DNA of 64,000 bases, from assembly GCA_947179155.2 (NCBI GenBank), contig OX359287.1, positions 3,254,001 through 3,318,000 of the forward strand. The letters run 5' to 3'. Within the stretch, counting starts at the first letter, position 1; the number at the start of each line of letters is the position of its first letter. This document shows positions 47,872-60,890 of this stretch, piece after piece. The notes beneath the pieces are model-generated. The model saw nothing but the letters and a program-made list of their open reading frames with translations. It did no database searches and had not been told where the DNA came from. This DNA is from Hedera helix (lineage: Eukaryota; Streptophyta; Magnoliopsida; Apiales; Araliaceae). The translations under genes and the position numbers were made by a program.

Positions 47872-50370
47872 TATAATGTCCCCAAATCTGAGTACTCATT
47901 ATTCTAGACTTGGGTAAATTACGATCCATCTCACAATGTCTAACCAACTATATAATATAATTAATTTACAATATTAGTATAATACTACATAACTTAATCT
48001 TACATTACCTAGGATTTACTTACATTACATTCACACATCAGTATCTCAAAGATTTACAACATTGTATATTTGACTATTAACTTATTACTGCTTTAGTTCT
48101 CTTCCCTAACTTTATCCTTTTCGTTATCTCTAATGTTCAACCTTTCTGAATCTTCTGCTTTAACTGCAAATATAATTTGCAAAAGTGAGCAACTAATTTG
48201 CTTAACAATTATAAAAAAATACTAACAATGAAGTATAATTACAGGTTCTTTATTCAGCTACCCATTTTATTTTCTTATTATTTTGTTTTAGTTTATGGTT
48301 CATACTTGATTTATCAACTTAATTAATGATCCTATAATCATATTAGTTGAACTAGTCTATTTTAGACTATACATTAAAAATTTCTCTTACTTAGTCCCTG
48401 GATCTTTACTTGATATCGATCTCATTATTTATACAAGTATCAACTTATAGGTCATCCATACAAATGGATAATACCATATATAACGGTCCAATTTTAACCT
48501 TAAGATTTAAATATTCTATAACTTTACATATCCAAGATTCACTGCATTAAATTATTTGGACGGCTCTTGGGAACAGAGAATCTCGTGATGAATGGTTGTA
48601 TCTTCATCCGTGATAAATGTTTGCATCTTTATCCGTGACAAAAGTTTGTAGTTTTGTCTGGTGCAAAATTTTCTTTTTGTACAGAGCATACCCAACTAAT
48701 TCAAACCCTCACTCGAAACACATTTGGCTATAGTGATATCTCTTCATATCAATATTCTTACTTATTTGGTATTCAGAATAGTAATAACAAGCTTGTACTT
48801 GGGTCTGAGGAACTTAACGATGAATTTGACCATTTCATATCGATTAGTCATGTCTCGGATGCTTACAGTACTCACAAATTTTATTTATTATCCTCATTTT
48901 GATAAGTAGTTCATTATCAATATTATATTAACGTTTTACTACCTATCTGAAGTTCATAGTATTGGCATAACATGATCAGTCCATATTATCAATACCCAAA
49001 TTCAGATTAATAGATTTTTAACAATTCTAAGTTATATCAAATTTGATAATAATATATAATATTATTATATAAGATTCAGTTATATGGTTCACTTATTCAT
49101 ATTACAATAGTGTCATTATGACTTTATACAAATACAAGTAAATAAAACATGAAACCTAGTCTACGCTTCTTCTTTACGTTCATGATTTTCTTATCATTCT
49201 TCTTTAACTGCAAATAAAGTTTTATTCGCAAAAATGAACATAACGGCTCAACAGGTCTAACTAATAACACATAAACAGTTTATGCCTTCATATAAATTTT
49301 AACATACTTTTGACGTATCATACATCTTAATTAATAATCATGTTAATTCACATTTCCACAATTTATATTACGTTGTCACACAAAGTGTATAAATCACGTT
49401 CATAACTTTATAAACATAACATCTAATAGTTAGAAGACTTGCCTATTCAATGTGGGTTTTAAGTTTATGCTGATAAGGCTCGTAGAGCAATCCAAATATG
49501 TTTAATCATATCATAAATGATTATTAGTATACACAAGAATATGTATTTGATTTAATTAATTATGTACATTAAGACTTTGATGTCAAATCATTGTTAAATC
49601 GTCGTAAAAGATAGTTTATATATATAACGTATCCATCTCTAAAGGCCAATTTAGAAGCTAACTTGATGAATTTTCAATTAAATCAGTCGCTAAAGATAGT
49701 TTAAACTAGTTTTATTTAAGTTTAATTAAATTAAGTCATGTATAGCTATTGTCACGGATCAAATCTGTCACTAAAAGTGTTTTTAAATTGAATTTAAACT
49801 TAATTTAAAAATCTGTCACTACAACCATCACTAAAAGTATTTAAAATTAAATTTTAAATAATTTTTAAACTAAACCATTGCTAAAAGCTATTGCGACAGT
49901 CAAGTTTGTCACTATAGGTGTTCTTGAGGCCGGAAGGAGACTGTCGCTAAAGGATTTAGTGACAGACTATCCGATGCTATAGCCTGAAGAATTGGAAGCA
50001 GACTGTCACTAACTCGTCGCTATAGCTTTGGCGCCCAAGTCCAGTGCCCTAGCGTCCGTTGCCTGCCTAGATTCCCAGTCAATGTCGAACAGCCACTTTT
50101 AGCTTGAAACATCTTTTAAGTCATGTACTGTTTGGACATAGAAAATATTTCTAGGTGTACTACACATGTAATATTACACCGACATACAAATATTTGGTCT
50201 TAAAAGCATCATATGAGCAAGATATAGCCTGGTCAATCGGCATATTCATCACGTTTCCAGGTTGCCCAGATTTTATGGGTTTCTCAAAAACCATGATCAA
50301 GTGACCTCCTTATAAGCTAAATATCTTCCTGGATTTTGATATGATTGGTGTGTGGTTTATTTAGGTTTAG
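47872..50370 (-). mobile_element. Antisense LTR copy of the 29587 family (degraded)
   Basis: Starts tATAATGTCCCCAAATC, a mutated form of TGTGATGCCCCCAAATC. 48501-48910 matches 29789-30200 closely, including 'cggNtcttgggaacagagaatctc' and the tandem 'tcatccgtgataaat' and 'tatccgtgacaaa' blocks. gagcaactaatttgctt lies at 48187-48203. A later part (49860-50030) has 'gtcgctaaag'-type words also found in the MITEs. The LTR is followed by leader and mid-LTR pieces, so the internal domain was deleted. Confidence 0.7.
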
Positions 50371-50372
50371 AA

Positions 50373-50562
50373 TACTCAAAACTACAGATCGATTGATCTC
50401 GTAGCCCAATTCATTCCTTGTCGTGGGAAAATCTTCCACCTCCTTGTAAAGTTCCCACTAGGAAAGGCGACGTGCATTCTTTACATAGGCAAGTTCTTCT
50501 TGCAACTAGAACCTTTCGGCTTCCTTGATGGCTAACTGAACCTCTTGTGCATGGTTTAAGTT
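50373..50562 (-). pseudogene. Fragment of the extra pre-gag frame
   Basis: Nearly identical to 28891-29065: 'agatcgattgatctcgtagccc', 'attccttgtcgtgg' and 'ctttcggcttccttgatggcta'. It represents the coiled-coil and C-terminal part of the frame and is the third copy seen in the window. Confidence 0.75.
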
Positions 50563-50824
50563 ACTTACACCAATATTAATTTAAATGAATCCTAGCTAAA
50601 TAAAAGATATTACAATTGTTTTAACATAGCAAAGCTGAGTGATAATCAAACCAAGAACTAATGTTTGTCCGTCTTTTGACTAGGAACTACAATAAACATC
50701 TATAGGGGATCTACCTAATGACATCTTATATTATGCATAACATACACTGAATTACTCATGAACAGTGTCTACATTGGTTACTGGACACATCATATTTTCC
50801 CCAATGAATAAGAGTTGTTCATCT
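50563..50824 (-). mobile_element. Mid-LTR fragment of the 29587 family
   Basis: Matches about 30450-30640 ('gtttgtcNNtcttttgac', 'ggggatcNacctaatgacatc', 'atgcataacatacactgaa'). Leader sequence is joined straight to mid-LTR, so a deletion removed the PBS and LTR end. The fragment is cut off at 50825 by the Athila-type LTR. Confidence 0.75.
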
Positions 50825-52058
50825 TGTTGTCCAATTTATATATTGACAATTACGTGCAAGTATACGTGATCAACAACTAATATAGAGTAAATATAGAGTG
50901 TCGAACCCACAGATATCTATGCCTTGTAACTTTCAAAAACTAATTTCATATCAACTTGATTATATTTAAACAATCACACATGAAGATTATGATGAAAATT
51001 AAATTAAAACTAAAATTAAAATTTAACACAAAGACTTAATACCAGATGTTTAAAACTTAAGACTACAATATCCTTAATTACATCACATAAACCTATCCTC
51101 TATATTTTTAATTATAAAATCCATTTAAAGTTATTGACCAGAAATTCATGAATAATTATTAGATCTTTTTCAGTGATCACATAAAATATTCACCTCAATT
51201 ACTTTACTATTTTCCTATACAAAATAAGGGAAACAAATTCATTAAAATCCAATTCCCAAATAGGTCACATGCAGCATATAGATATATTCATATTCTATAT
51301 ACAAACCTAGTTATTCAATTCACCAAATAACCAAGAATACATGTTATCGCATTTAGATCTAACCCTAGATTTCATCTTCTAAATTCATCTAGGATATTCC
51401 ACTAATTGTTGGCCAAACAATTATCAATTACATATAAAACATGATAGATAACTCTAAATGAATCAATAATTGAAAAATAATAGATATTTAATGCATACTA
51501 GTAAAAGGTTCAATTGTAGCCTTAATTGATAAATTAGTTCATAATGAAATCAAAAACTAAGAACATCAAATAAATCATCATCTTAGATTATAAAATTAAG
51601 AAAAGAAAAACTCTAAACATAATTTCTTGTCTTCTCAATTCTCCGTCTTGATATCCTTAAGTGGCTCCTTGATTCTCCAGGTTTTCAATTGTGATCTTCA
51701 GTCTACGTTAAAAGTCTTTCTCTAAAGCCTCATAATATTCTACTTATAGTCCCCCTCCAAAATTAGGTTTATTTTCGACTAAACCCTATTAAAAGTCATC
51801 AAAGTTCATCCGTTTGCAAAACTGGGCTGACGTGCACACTGCTTTGAATGCCCCTGTGCTCATTTGGGCGCCCCGGCTCTCAACTTTGACTTATTTACTA
51901 CAATGCCACTGCTTCTTCAGAAATTCCAGATTTATCCCTCCTTTGCACTTTCCTACAAAACAACATAAAAAATAAATAAAATGCACTAAAAATACTTAGG
52001 AATAATATAAAAAAACCAAGTTCAAAAAGTGTCTGATTCGTAGGTATAATTCACACTC
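50825..52058 (-). repeat. 3' LTR of the Athila-type element (inner end uncertain)
   Basis: The outer end at 50825 is set by comparison with 63571. The inner end is tentative: 52058 gives TGAGTGTGAATT on the minus strand, but no clear polypurine tract abuts it and the 5' LTR is not available for comparison there. Confidence 0.6.
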
Positions 52059-52640
52059 ATTAAAATACCGCAAAACTTAAATATTTGCTTGTCCCAAGCA
52101 AAACAAAAGAAATAACCAAAAATGTATGCAAACTGGACACATGTTAACCTACACAACTTGAGCACGAATCAACATAATCAACAAAAGCTAGCCTCAAAGA
52201 TTCTTAACAATAACCCCAAATAAATTTCAAGTTCATGTATCCTTCAAGACTTAACATATCACCAATCTCATTTAATTTTAAACCCTTATTGTATGTGTGT
52301 ATTCAATACATTAACTCAATCATAACTCAGCCAAAATCATGAATTTCAATGCTCAATGAAAGATATTACTCAGATATGAGAATTACAATGGTTTACTTTA
52401 TTCGCGAGTGCGTTTTACGCTCCATCTCGTATATATTTTTTTTTCTTGGCATGTGTAATGTTCGTTTTTATTAGGCTATTCAAAGTCACCCATGTAGCGA
52501 ACTTTTCACCAATGACTCCTAAACCAATTGGCTTTAGGGCATTAAGTGTAAAGACACTCCTAAAGGCTTACTTGTTCGAGTAACTACGGCCACAAAAACA
52601 AATTAGCCAAGCTTTGCTTACATCCATCCCCGTTTATCCA

Positions 52641-52686
<46 letters not shown>

Positions 52687-53117
52687 TATTATTTTTTTAT
52701 GGACATTGAAGCAATTCTATGTTTAAAACATGCTCTAATAGGCCATAGAGGTTTCTACTATCCTTCATAAGCATCGAACTCATTCGACATAACACGAGAC
52801 TTAACCAAAATAACACACTGAATATGTGCATTCTAAAAACAAACAAGGGTTTCCAATAAAACGAAACTGACAAACAGTCAAGAGTCAAATTAGCACTCAT
52901 TATCCATTTTATCTAAGTTATTAATTAAATCAAACTTCTATCATTGGCCAACCACCAAGTTTTACACATCAACGCGTTGCTCAAGTTTACCTAAATGCAA
53001 TGAAACTTTTTTTTTAACATATGCAAAATATGCAAACTATATGCCGTTAATATAAAAATGCCCTATCATAAAAATATGCAACCATGAAATTAATAGATAA
53101 TACCCCCAAACTTAAAT
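52059..53117. other. Athila 3' non-coding region
   Basis: No coding sequence. It includes an (ATT)n/(TA)n microsatellite (about 52640-52690). On the minus strand it ends with 'aagtttgggggtatt' near 53105, a phrase common in the 3' regions of Athila-type elements. Confidence 0.5.
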
Positions 53118-53122
53118 ACGAC

Positions 53123-55990
53123 TGTGACGCCCCCAAATCTGGGCCCACACAGCCCAAACTTGAGTCGTCAAAAGACTACAACAAAATTATTACAACAAAG
53201 CACAACGTACAACAATACAGTGTATAATAATACACAACTAAGTCTTCACTATTATTGCCACACTATTTTACAAAACGTGAAGACTATGATAACTATTCCT
53301 CGGACCCTCACTCCATTCCCCGGCTAGACCCTGTTATGTTTTCATCTCCTGTTGAAAAACAATGGAACAAAAGAAAGGGTGAGCTCAAATAGCCCAGTAA
53401 GAAATATCATGACTAAGATAATGACGAATAAATTATCATTAGCCTTCAACAGTTGAGTTCTTGATAGAATACAATAGACTACAAGGTTTATATCAAAAAC
53501 TGCAGTTAAATTCTTAAACAATGTTTAGATCAATAATAGCAGCGGAATGAGCAATCTATTAGAAGAATAATGCAGACTATAATGTCCACTCGCTTCTCTT
53601 TTTCGTAAAAACATCATCAACTTTTATCATCTGAAATACCATTAGTCATGATAATATAAATTCACAGTTCCTGATCATAATCATGCACATCAACAGTTCA
53701 TCTTTGCACTACGGGCCAAAGATATTCAATATAGCACCAACGGTCATGATTATACCAGATTCAGCCTTTGGTCATAATCATACCAATCAACAGTTCATCT
53801 TTGCACTACGGGCCAAAGAGAACATTCACCACGTGCCATAAAAGACACTGAACAGATGTATCGCCTTTAACCTATTATATCGCCTTTAACCTATCATCTG
53901 TTCAACAAATATATCACATCTGTGCCCCCGACCACAAATATTCACCACAGCTTGATTCTTGATGATTAGTACAAATAACAGTGATACAAATGATGAACAG
54001 AAGAAACAGGATAAACAATAAGTATCAGAAGTTTACTTTGTGCAGATTCAAATAATGTCCAAATTGTCAACATGATGTGGAGTGAAATTTAAAAATGATA
54101 TTCAAGATCCACAGTTCAGAATAACGGTTACAGTTCAATAGAAAGGTTCACGTAAATAGGAAGGTTCAGTTGAAATAATGAAGTTCATCTATTATGGAAC
54201 ATATAATATTTTCAGGAATTATAGAAGTAATAGTTCCATAATAAATTTCGATTTAGGAGTATGAAAGAAAATAATATCCCTTACCATAGCAGGTTTGATT
54301 AACAAAAGGTGAAGGAAATTAATACAAATGGGTTATTCACCAACAGGCGATAATCCGCGCCGTAAGTTATTCCCACAATTTAATAGAATTTGAGTACAAA
54401 GAGTTATTCACCAAACAGACGGTCATCCGCGCCGTAAGGTTATTCTCAGAGATTAATAATGAATGAATACGAAAGGTTATTCACCAACAGGCGATAATCC
54501 GCGCCGTAAGGTTATTCCCATAATTTAATAAAATTTGAGTACAAAGAGTTATTCACCAAACAGGCGATAATCCGCGCCGTAAAGTTATTCTCAGAGATTA
54601 ATAATGAATGAATACGAAAGGTTATTCACCAACAGGCGATAATCCGCGCCGTAAGGTTATTCCCACAATTTAATACATGGAAATAAATGGCACATCTTAT
54701 GAGTAAGAAAGAAACAATATTATTTTCGAGAATCAAATAATGATAATCCCTTACTTTAACACGTGACTGGATGAGGTTGATTAACTTGAACGGTACACGT
54801 ACACTTATAGATCTTCACAAATACTCAAGATGACTTAAGCACACTTAGAGAAAACTTTCACAAGAAGTATTTAGAGAGAGAAAGAAAGAACAAATAAGGA
54901 AGTTTATGAAAAATCCTTAAGTTAAGGCTTCTATTTATAGCCAAAAATCTTATCATTCCTTTAATCTAAACCATTCATTTAAAGATCATCTTTTAATCTA
55001 CACCATCCATTTCAAATTTTATATTATCTTTAATCTACACCATTCATTTCATATTACCTAATAATCACCTAACTTTATATTATAAACAAATCAATTCAAT
55101 TATTCAACAATAATTCACACTTTAATCTACACCATTCATTTCATATCACCTAATAATCACCTAACTTTATATTATAAACAAATAACTTTATCAATTCAAT
55201 TATTATGACTAATTGTTATAAATACAGTATAGTTAGCTCTTAGATATCAAGTCAATAAATTAATGAAATACAACTGTTTAAATAACACCATAATAGAGAT
55301 AACAATAATGTAAAAGAAAGCATACGTTACTGTGTAATGACAATTATTGATTCAATAATGTGAATTACTGTGCATACGTTACTGTGACAATTATTAGGTT
55401 CAATAATTTTAAAAACAGTGCAGCAACAATTATTGACTCAATGATATAAAATACAGTATAATGACAATTATTAAATCAATAATGCAAAATACTGTGTAAC
55501 AACAATTATTGAATTGATAATATAAAATATTATGCAGTGACAATTATCGATGAAATGATGCGTAACAGTTACGGTGTCAATTATCAGACCAATAATATGA
55601 GACACTATGCAATACCGTGTGTTACTGTAGAGTACCGTGTGCTACAGAAAATACCAAAAACTACTGTATGCTACTATTCTTTTATCACCGGTATTTTAAC
55701 AGTTTCGTTGACTATTTTTATTTAAAAAGGTTATTTCTGTCGTTTTCTATATCCGACAAATATTCCGTTGTGGGGTCCACCAATAATTTGTTATTTCGGC
55801 GCCGTCGTACGACACGAATATTCCCCGACCAAACGAATATTCCCCGACAAAGCGAATATTGTCTGACAAAATAAAATTTGCAGATAACATCCTTAACTTT
55901 TAACTTGATCGATTTAACCACTTACTGTTTCAAAAAAATATATATGAAAAAAAATTAAATTTTGTATTTCATAAAATTCGGGGTCTTACA
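53123..55990 (-). mobile_element. Solo chromovirus LTR nested in the Athila element
   Basis: TGTGACGCCCCCAAATC at 53123 to GGGGTCTTACA at 55990, flanked by a 5-bp duplication ACGAC (53118-53122 and 55991-55995). 2868 bases, with no internal domain. The far half matches the partial LTR at 24500-25746. It contains a ~72-bp tandem array (54331-54680) and acaattatt modules (55320-55640). Confidence 0.92.
54331..54680. repeat. ~72-bp tandem repeat with alternating subtypes
   Basis: Five units start near 54332, 54403, 54476, 54548 and 54621. Each carries 'gttattcacca', 'aatccgcgccgtaa' and 'gttattc'. Units 1, 3 and 5 share one spacer ('cccacaatttaata'-like) and units 2 and 4 another ('ctcagagattaataatgaat'), giving a ~145-bp dimer pattern. 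The CG-rich core is unusual in this AT-rich DNA. Confidence 0.9.
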
Positions 55991-56088
55991 ACGACAATGT
56001 CCTCATGGAGTAAAAGATTGAAAATTAAAACTGAGAACTTCCCTGATTAGGTCAATTGTCATGATCGACCTCCTCATCACTGTCGACA

Positions 56089-57228
56089 TCATCTTCTGTG
56101 TCGGAGTTGAAAGGCGGATATAGTGACAACTTTCGGCAGAGGGATTTTAAGTGGATCTGCAGATGGGTATAACTTAGCAAACATTTTCACCATTGCCATG
56201 TTGAAACTGGTGTTGTACGTGTGCATCTCGGATTGGCGTGTAACAAGGCGTTGGTTTTGACGATCTATCTGTCGCTGCAACTTCAGAACCCGTTTATTCA
56301 CTTTATTCAATAATGAATTCTCATAAGACACTGCCTCGGTAGGGTCAATCATGGGTTCCTCCTCAGCTTGTGATTCGATTGGATGCATGATAAATCCCAG
56401 CCTTCTTGGATCGGACTCACCGCCCTCCCATACCTTATATTGGACAATCAATGAATGGTCTGGCAGGGGCATCGGATGAAATATGGGTTCATCCATTTCC
56501 CACTTGACACCCGCCTGCTGACATAACCCGCAAATTAAGGATGGGTGGGGTAGTCCTCCTCGGGTTCCTTTTTCAATAGCTCTAAGGATCGACTACTTAA
56601 TCACCCCACCGATATTAATATCCTTGCCTTACACGAGACAATAGAGTAAAATCGCCCTTTCTTTAGTAACGTCGCTTACATGTATAGATGGCATTAATTT
56701 ATCACAGATAAAGGCATACCATGACTTACCATAACGACTCAATGTAAACATAGAAAATTGCATGGCTTCCTTCTCCTTCACATTCCATCGCGTACCCAGT
56801 TTGCACAGCTCTTGAATGATTTGATCATAATCTGGGCCATTTTCCACATATTCAGCATACTCGTCCTTTTCTAAAGCCGGTAGATTGTAGTATTGATTTA
56901 TAGCCTCGTTGTTGAAGGACACTATCTTTCCTTGTACAGGCACATTACAATGTATGTGCTCCTTTGTATTGGCATAGAACTCTTTAACAATTGGGATCAC
57001 ATCCAGGTCCGGTTGTTCTGTTAAAGTAAACCAATCCCTCTCGGCAATCATCACAGCAACATCACCATCTTGGGTTTCATCCGGTCGCAGTCCACGTTCT
57101 TGGATGATCGTTTTGTTGGCTAATTTGATAAAACGGTCATGAGCTTCTACACTTGTAAACTTCTTCTTGTCATAGCGCTTGGAGTGTATAGACGATGACC
57201 CTTCATCGCGTTGACGTTTAGACGACAT
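56089..57228 (-). pseudogene. Athila ORF downstream of pol (env-like position)
   Basis: The start MSSKRQRDEGSSSIHSKRYDKKKFTS at 57228 runs 199 residues to a stop at 56629. It then continues, with another stop, to the segment MDEPIFHPMPLPDHSLIVQYKVWEGGESDPRRLGF...HRR ending at 56089. It contains RDWFTLTEQPDLDVIPIVKEFYAN and GRYGKSWYAFICDKLMPSIH-type sequence known from the plant transposon protein domain of Athila-like elements. The last part is coiled-coil-like (LLNKVNKRVLKLQRQIDRQNQRL). No signal peptide or membrane segment is evident, so an envelope role is not supported by this copy. Confidence 0.8.
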
Positions 57229-57477
57229 ATTTGATTTCGTGTTGGGAGAGAAAGATTGAGATACAAACTGAGGATGGAGGGGACTTGTTGAATCTATGAT
57301 CCTTAGACTCGTTTTAGGACTTTGATTTGTTTAGAGATTAGGAGATTAGAAAAGGGCTAGGGTTTGGGTATTAAAAGAGAGAATGTGAGAGTTTGTGGGA
57401 ATGGGAGAAGGATGGGAGTGTAATGTTTTAATGTTACCTAAACACGTCTTTTAAAAACCAAACCTGACCTTAAGCGC

Positions 57478-57670
57478 CGAGGCTCTTAGGTTGTGTGTAT
57501 TGGTAACGTCGGGGCTTTAAAAGAGGTAATGGGTTGTGGATGCCGGGGCTTTCAGCCCAAGCATATTTTGGACGCCGGGGCGTTCAAGGTTATTGGTCTC
57601 TACTGCTTTGGAAGCCAGGGCGTTCAGCCTAGGCTTGTTATAGGCTCCATGGCTTTCAGTTTAGAATATG
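57478..57670. repeat. ~42-bp GC-rich tandem repeat
   Basis: Five degenerate copies of a block like 'ggacgccggggcgttcagcc' (about 57478, 57508, 57538, 57571 and 57610, with a last partial near 57650). It lies between pol and the downstream ORF of the Athila element. Similar 'gcgccccggc' words occur at 51880 in its LTR. Confidence 0.7.
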
Positions 57671-57889
57671 TAAATTGAATTTTTCTCTTCTCCTTTTCCA
57701 GCTTGCGGGCTTGCCTCAATTTTAGCACATCATTTTAACCCTGAAATCACAATTAAATCATGAATTAATGTCCCATCGAGAATAATTAATAACGAACAAT
57801 ACTAAAAACTCAAATATTTTATGAATTAAATTGAATAAAAATGAATATAAATGAACAAAAAATTCTAGGTTGCCTCCCAGTAGCGCTTG

Positions 57890-59150
57890 GTTTATAGTTG
57901 TCAGCCTGACTATGTCTTTCTGTTAGGCTTATGCATCAGCTAAGTTTATCGAGGTCCAATGCCGATCAACATCACCACCCCAATAGTGCTTCAGTCATTG
58001 GTTGTTGACCTTGAACGTACGCTTTGAATTAGGTTCCTCGATTGCTCCATGCAAAACTACTGAGGTAACAACAAATGGTCCCGACCACCTTGACTTTAGC
58101 TTCCCCAGGAAGAATTTCAGTCTAGAATTCAATAACAACACCGCTTGACCTAGTTCAAAATTATGTTCAAGAATACATTTATCATGCCATCTTTTGACTT
58201 TTTCCTTATAGAGCTTGGCATTCTTGTATGCTTAATGACGAAATTTGTCCATCTCATTCACTTGTAACAATCTCTTTTCTCTCGATGCTTGCATATCAAA
58301 GTTCAACTTTCGGACAGCTCAATAGGCACTATGCTCTAACTCTACCGGTAGATGGCACATCTTACCATAGACCATTTTGTACAATGACATCCCTATTGGA
58401 TTCTTATAGGCTGTCCGATATGCCCATAATACGTCATCTAACTTCCTTGCCCAATCTTTCCGTGATAGATTAACAACTTTCTCCAATATCTATTTTACCT
58501 CTCGGTTAGACACCTCGACTTGGCCACTTGTTTGGGGATGATAGGCCGTGGCGATTTTGTGTGTGACCACATACTTAGCAAGAAGGGCGGTAAAGTACTT
58601 ATTACAAAAATGTGTTCCCCCGTCGCTAATTATTGCTCTTGGAGTACCGAACCGGGTGAATATGTTTCTTCGCAGAAAGTTCAGAACCACCTTAGCATCG
58701 TTAATTGGTAGTGCAGCCGCTTCAACCCATTTTGACATATAATCCACTGCCACCAAAATGTATTTGATTATTAAAAGATGAGAGGAATGAGCCCATGAAA
58801 TCAATGCCTCATACATCAAAATTTTCCACTTCTAAGATACTATTAAATGGCATCTCATGTCTTTTAGAGATATTGCCGACCCTTTGACATCAATCACACT
58901 TTGACGCGAAAAGATGGGCGTCCTTGAATAACGTCGGCCAATAGAATCCTGATTGAAGCATTTTTGCTACTGTTCTATCTCCCCATAATGACCCCCATAG
59001 TCTGATGCATGGCAATGCATTAGTATGATCTCTACGTCTTCCCGTGGAGCACATCTTCTTAACATTTGATCCGCACAAGTCTTAAACAAAAATGATTCAT
59101 CCCATAGATATTGCTTTACGCCATGAATGAACTTCTTTCTTTGTTGGGAA
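57890..59150 (-). pseudogene. Athila integrase
   Basis: The minus strand shows the zinc-binding part (CIRLWGSLWGDRTVAKMLQSGFYWPTLFKDAHLFASKCD), in which the usual 'HasHyGGHfg' region is altered, then the core: YILVAVDYMSKWVEAAALP, AIISDGGTHFCNKYF and YHPQTSGQVEVSNREVK (the D, D and E positions are present). The C-terminal part reads toward SKRTFKVNNQ, a stop, LKHYWGGDVDRHWTS near 57960-58020. Stops interrupt it at several points. Confidence 0.88.
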
Positions 59151-60890
59151 CTATTCTAGAGGAAGTACATGGCTTACAATGTAGTTAACGTAGTCTGCGT
59201 ACCATGGCACTTCCTTGGTGATTAAAAATAGTTGCTCGTCCGCAAATGATTCATTGATCACCAACCCATCTCCTTTTTGATTGTTGGAGTTCTCGAGTTG
59301 GGAGAGATGATCAGCTATTGGATTTTTTGTACCATTTCTATCTCGAATTTCAAGGTCAAATTCTTGCAACAAAAGAACCCATCTGATCAAGCATGGCTTT
59401 GCATCCTTCTTCAAAATAAGGTACTTGATTGTCGAGTGATTAGTAAAGACTATAACATTTGTTCCAAGCAGATACGCTATTAACTTATCAAATGCAAACA
59501 CCACAGCTAGTAATTCCTTTTTCAATTGTGGTGTAGTTCAGTTGTGTGTCTGAGAATGTCTTGTTAGCATAATAGATAGTGTAAAAAACTTTGTCTTTGC
59601 ACTGACCAAGTACAGCGCCAATCGCAAAATCGCTAGCATCACACTTTAATTTGAACGGTAGAGTCTAATCTGAACCACTATCACTGGAGCCGTCACTAAT
59701 TTCTTCTTTAATATTTCAAAGGCATCCAGACATGCCTAATCAATTCTGAATGGGATGTTTTTCTCAATGAGGGTACACAAGGGTTTTGAAATTTTTGAGA
59801 AATCCTTAATAAAATGTCTGTAAAATCCCACATGACTAAGAAAACTCTGTATTCGTTTTACTGATGTAGGTGGAGGTATATTCTCGATCATTTCAATCTT
59901 TGCTTTGCCCACCTCGAGACCAGTTGCTGAAACCTTATGACCCAAAATTATTCCTTCTTGCACCATAAAATGGCACTTTTTCCAGTTAATTACCAAGTTC
60001 GTTTCTACACATCTTTTCAACACCAAGATCAAATTGTCAAGACAGAGGTCAAAACTGTTTCCAAAAATAGAAAAGTCATCCATGAATACTTCAACATGTT
60101 GTTCAACCATGTCCGAAAAGATGGCCATCATGCACCTCTAAAAAGTGGCTGGTGCGTTACAAAGACCGAAGGACATTTTTCGGAATGCAAAAGTTCCATA
60201 AGGGCATGTAAAAGTGGTCTTCTCTTGATCTTCCGGAGCTATTGCAATTTGGTTATATCCCGAATACCCATCAAGTAGATAATAGAACTGATGACCTGCT
60301 AATTTATCCAACATTTGATCAATGAAGGGCAAGGGAAAATGATCATTGCGAGTTGCCTTGTTCAACTTGCGATAGTCCATGCACACTAGCCACCCGGTCA
60401 CCGTCCTTGTAGGAATGAGTTTGTTATTTTCATTTGTGACCACTGTCATTCCTCCCTTCTTAGGTATGCACTAGACCGGACTAACCCATGAACTGTCTGA
60501 AATTGGATAGATTATGTCGACGTCCAACCATTTGATAATCTCCTTCTTCACTACCTCTTCCATTATCGGGTTTAATCTTCGTTATTATTCAACGACTAGC
60601 TTGGCTCCCTCCTCAAGTAGTATCTTGTGCATGCAGATGGATGGACTTATCCCTTTTATGTCTACTATAGTCCAACCGATTGATGTCTTATACTCTCGCA
60701 ACACTCTTAACAACTTCTCTTCTTGGGAGTCATCTAGTGAGGCAGAAATGATGATTGGTAAAGTATTGGATTCTCCCAAGTAGGCATATCTCAAGTGGTT
60801 GGGGAGGGCTTTGAGTTCTAAAACTGATGGCTCCTCTAATGATGACTTCGTACGCCTTTTAGCAATGTATGCTTGATCCAACATTTCATA
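59151..60890 (-). pseudogene. Athila reverse transcriptase and RNase H
   Basis: From 60884 down: SLEEPSVLELKALPNHLRYAYLG, VDIKGISPSICMHKILLEEGAKLVVE, then GWLVCMDYRKLNKATRNDHFPLPFIDQMLDKLAGHQFYYLLDGYSGYNQ and FGLCNAPATF, and VEVFMDDFSIFG with the catalytic DD. GHKVSATGLEV and FLSHVGFYRHFIKDFSKISKPL mark the RT thumb. RNase H is represented by KKELLAVVFAFDKLIAYLLGTNVIVFTNHSTIKYL and RNGTKNPIADHLSQL. Internal stops and frameshifts split the frame (for example near 60590, 60137 and 59735). Confidence 0.92.

Noticed and set aside
47872..50824. A protein-coding host gene between the LTR remnants
   Set aside because: All stretches with structure align to LTR or leader sequence at 28891-30640. No exon-like frames were seen.
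54331..54680. Regular repeats resembling a CRISPR array
   Set aside because: The units are 72-bp tandem duplications with similar spacers, inside a plant LTR. There are no cas genes.
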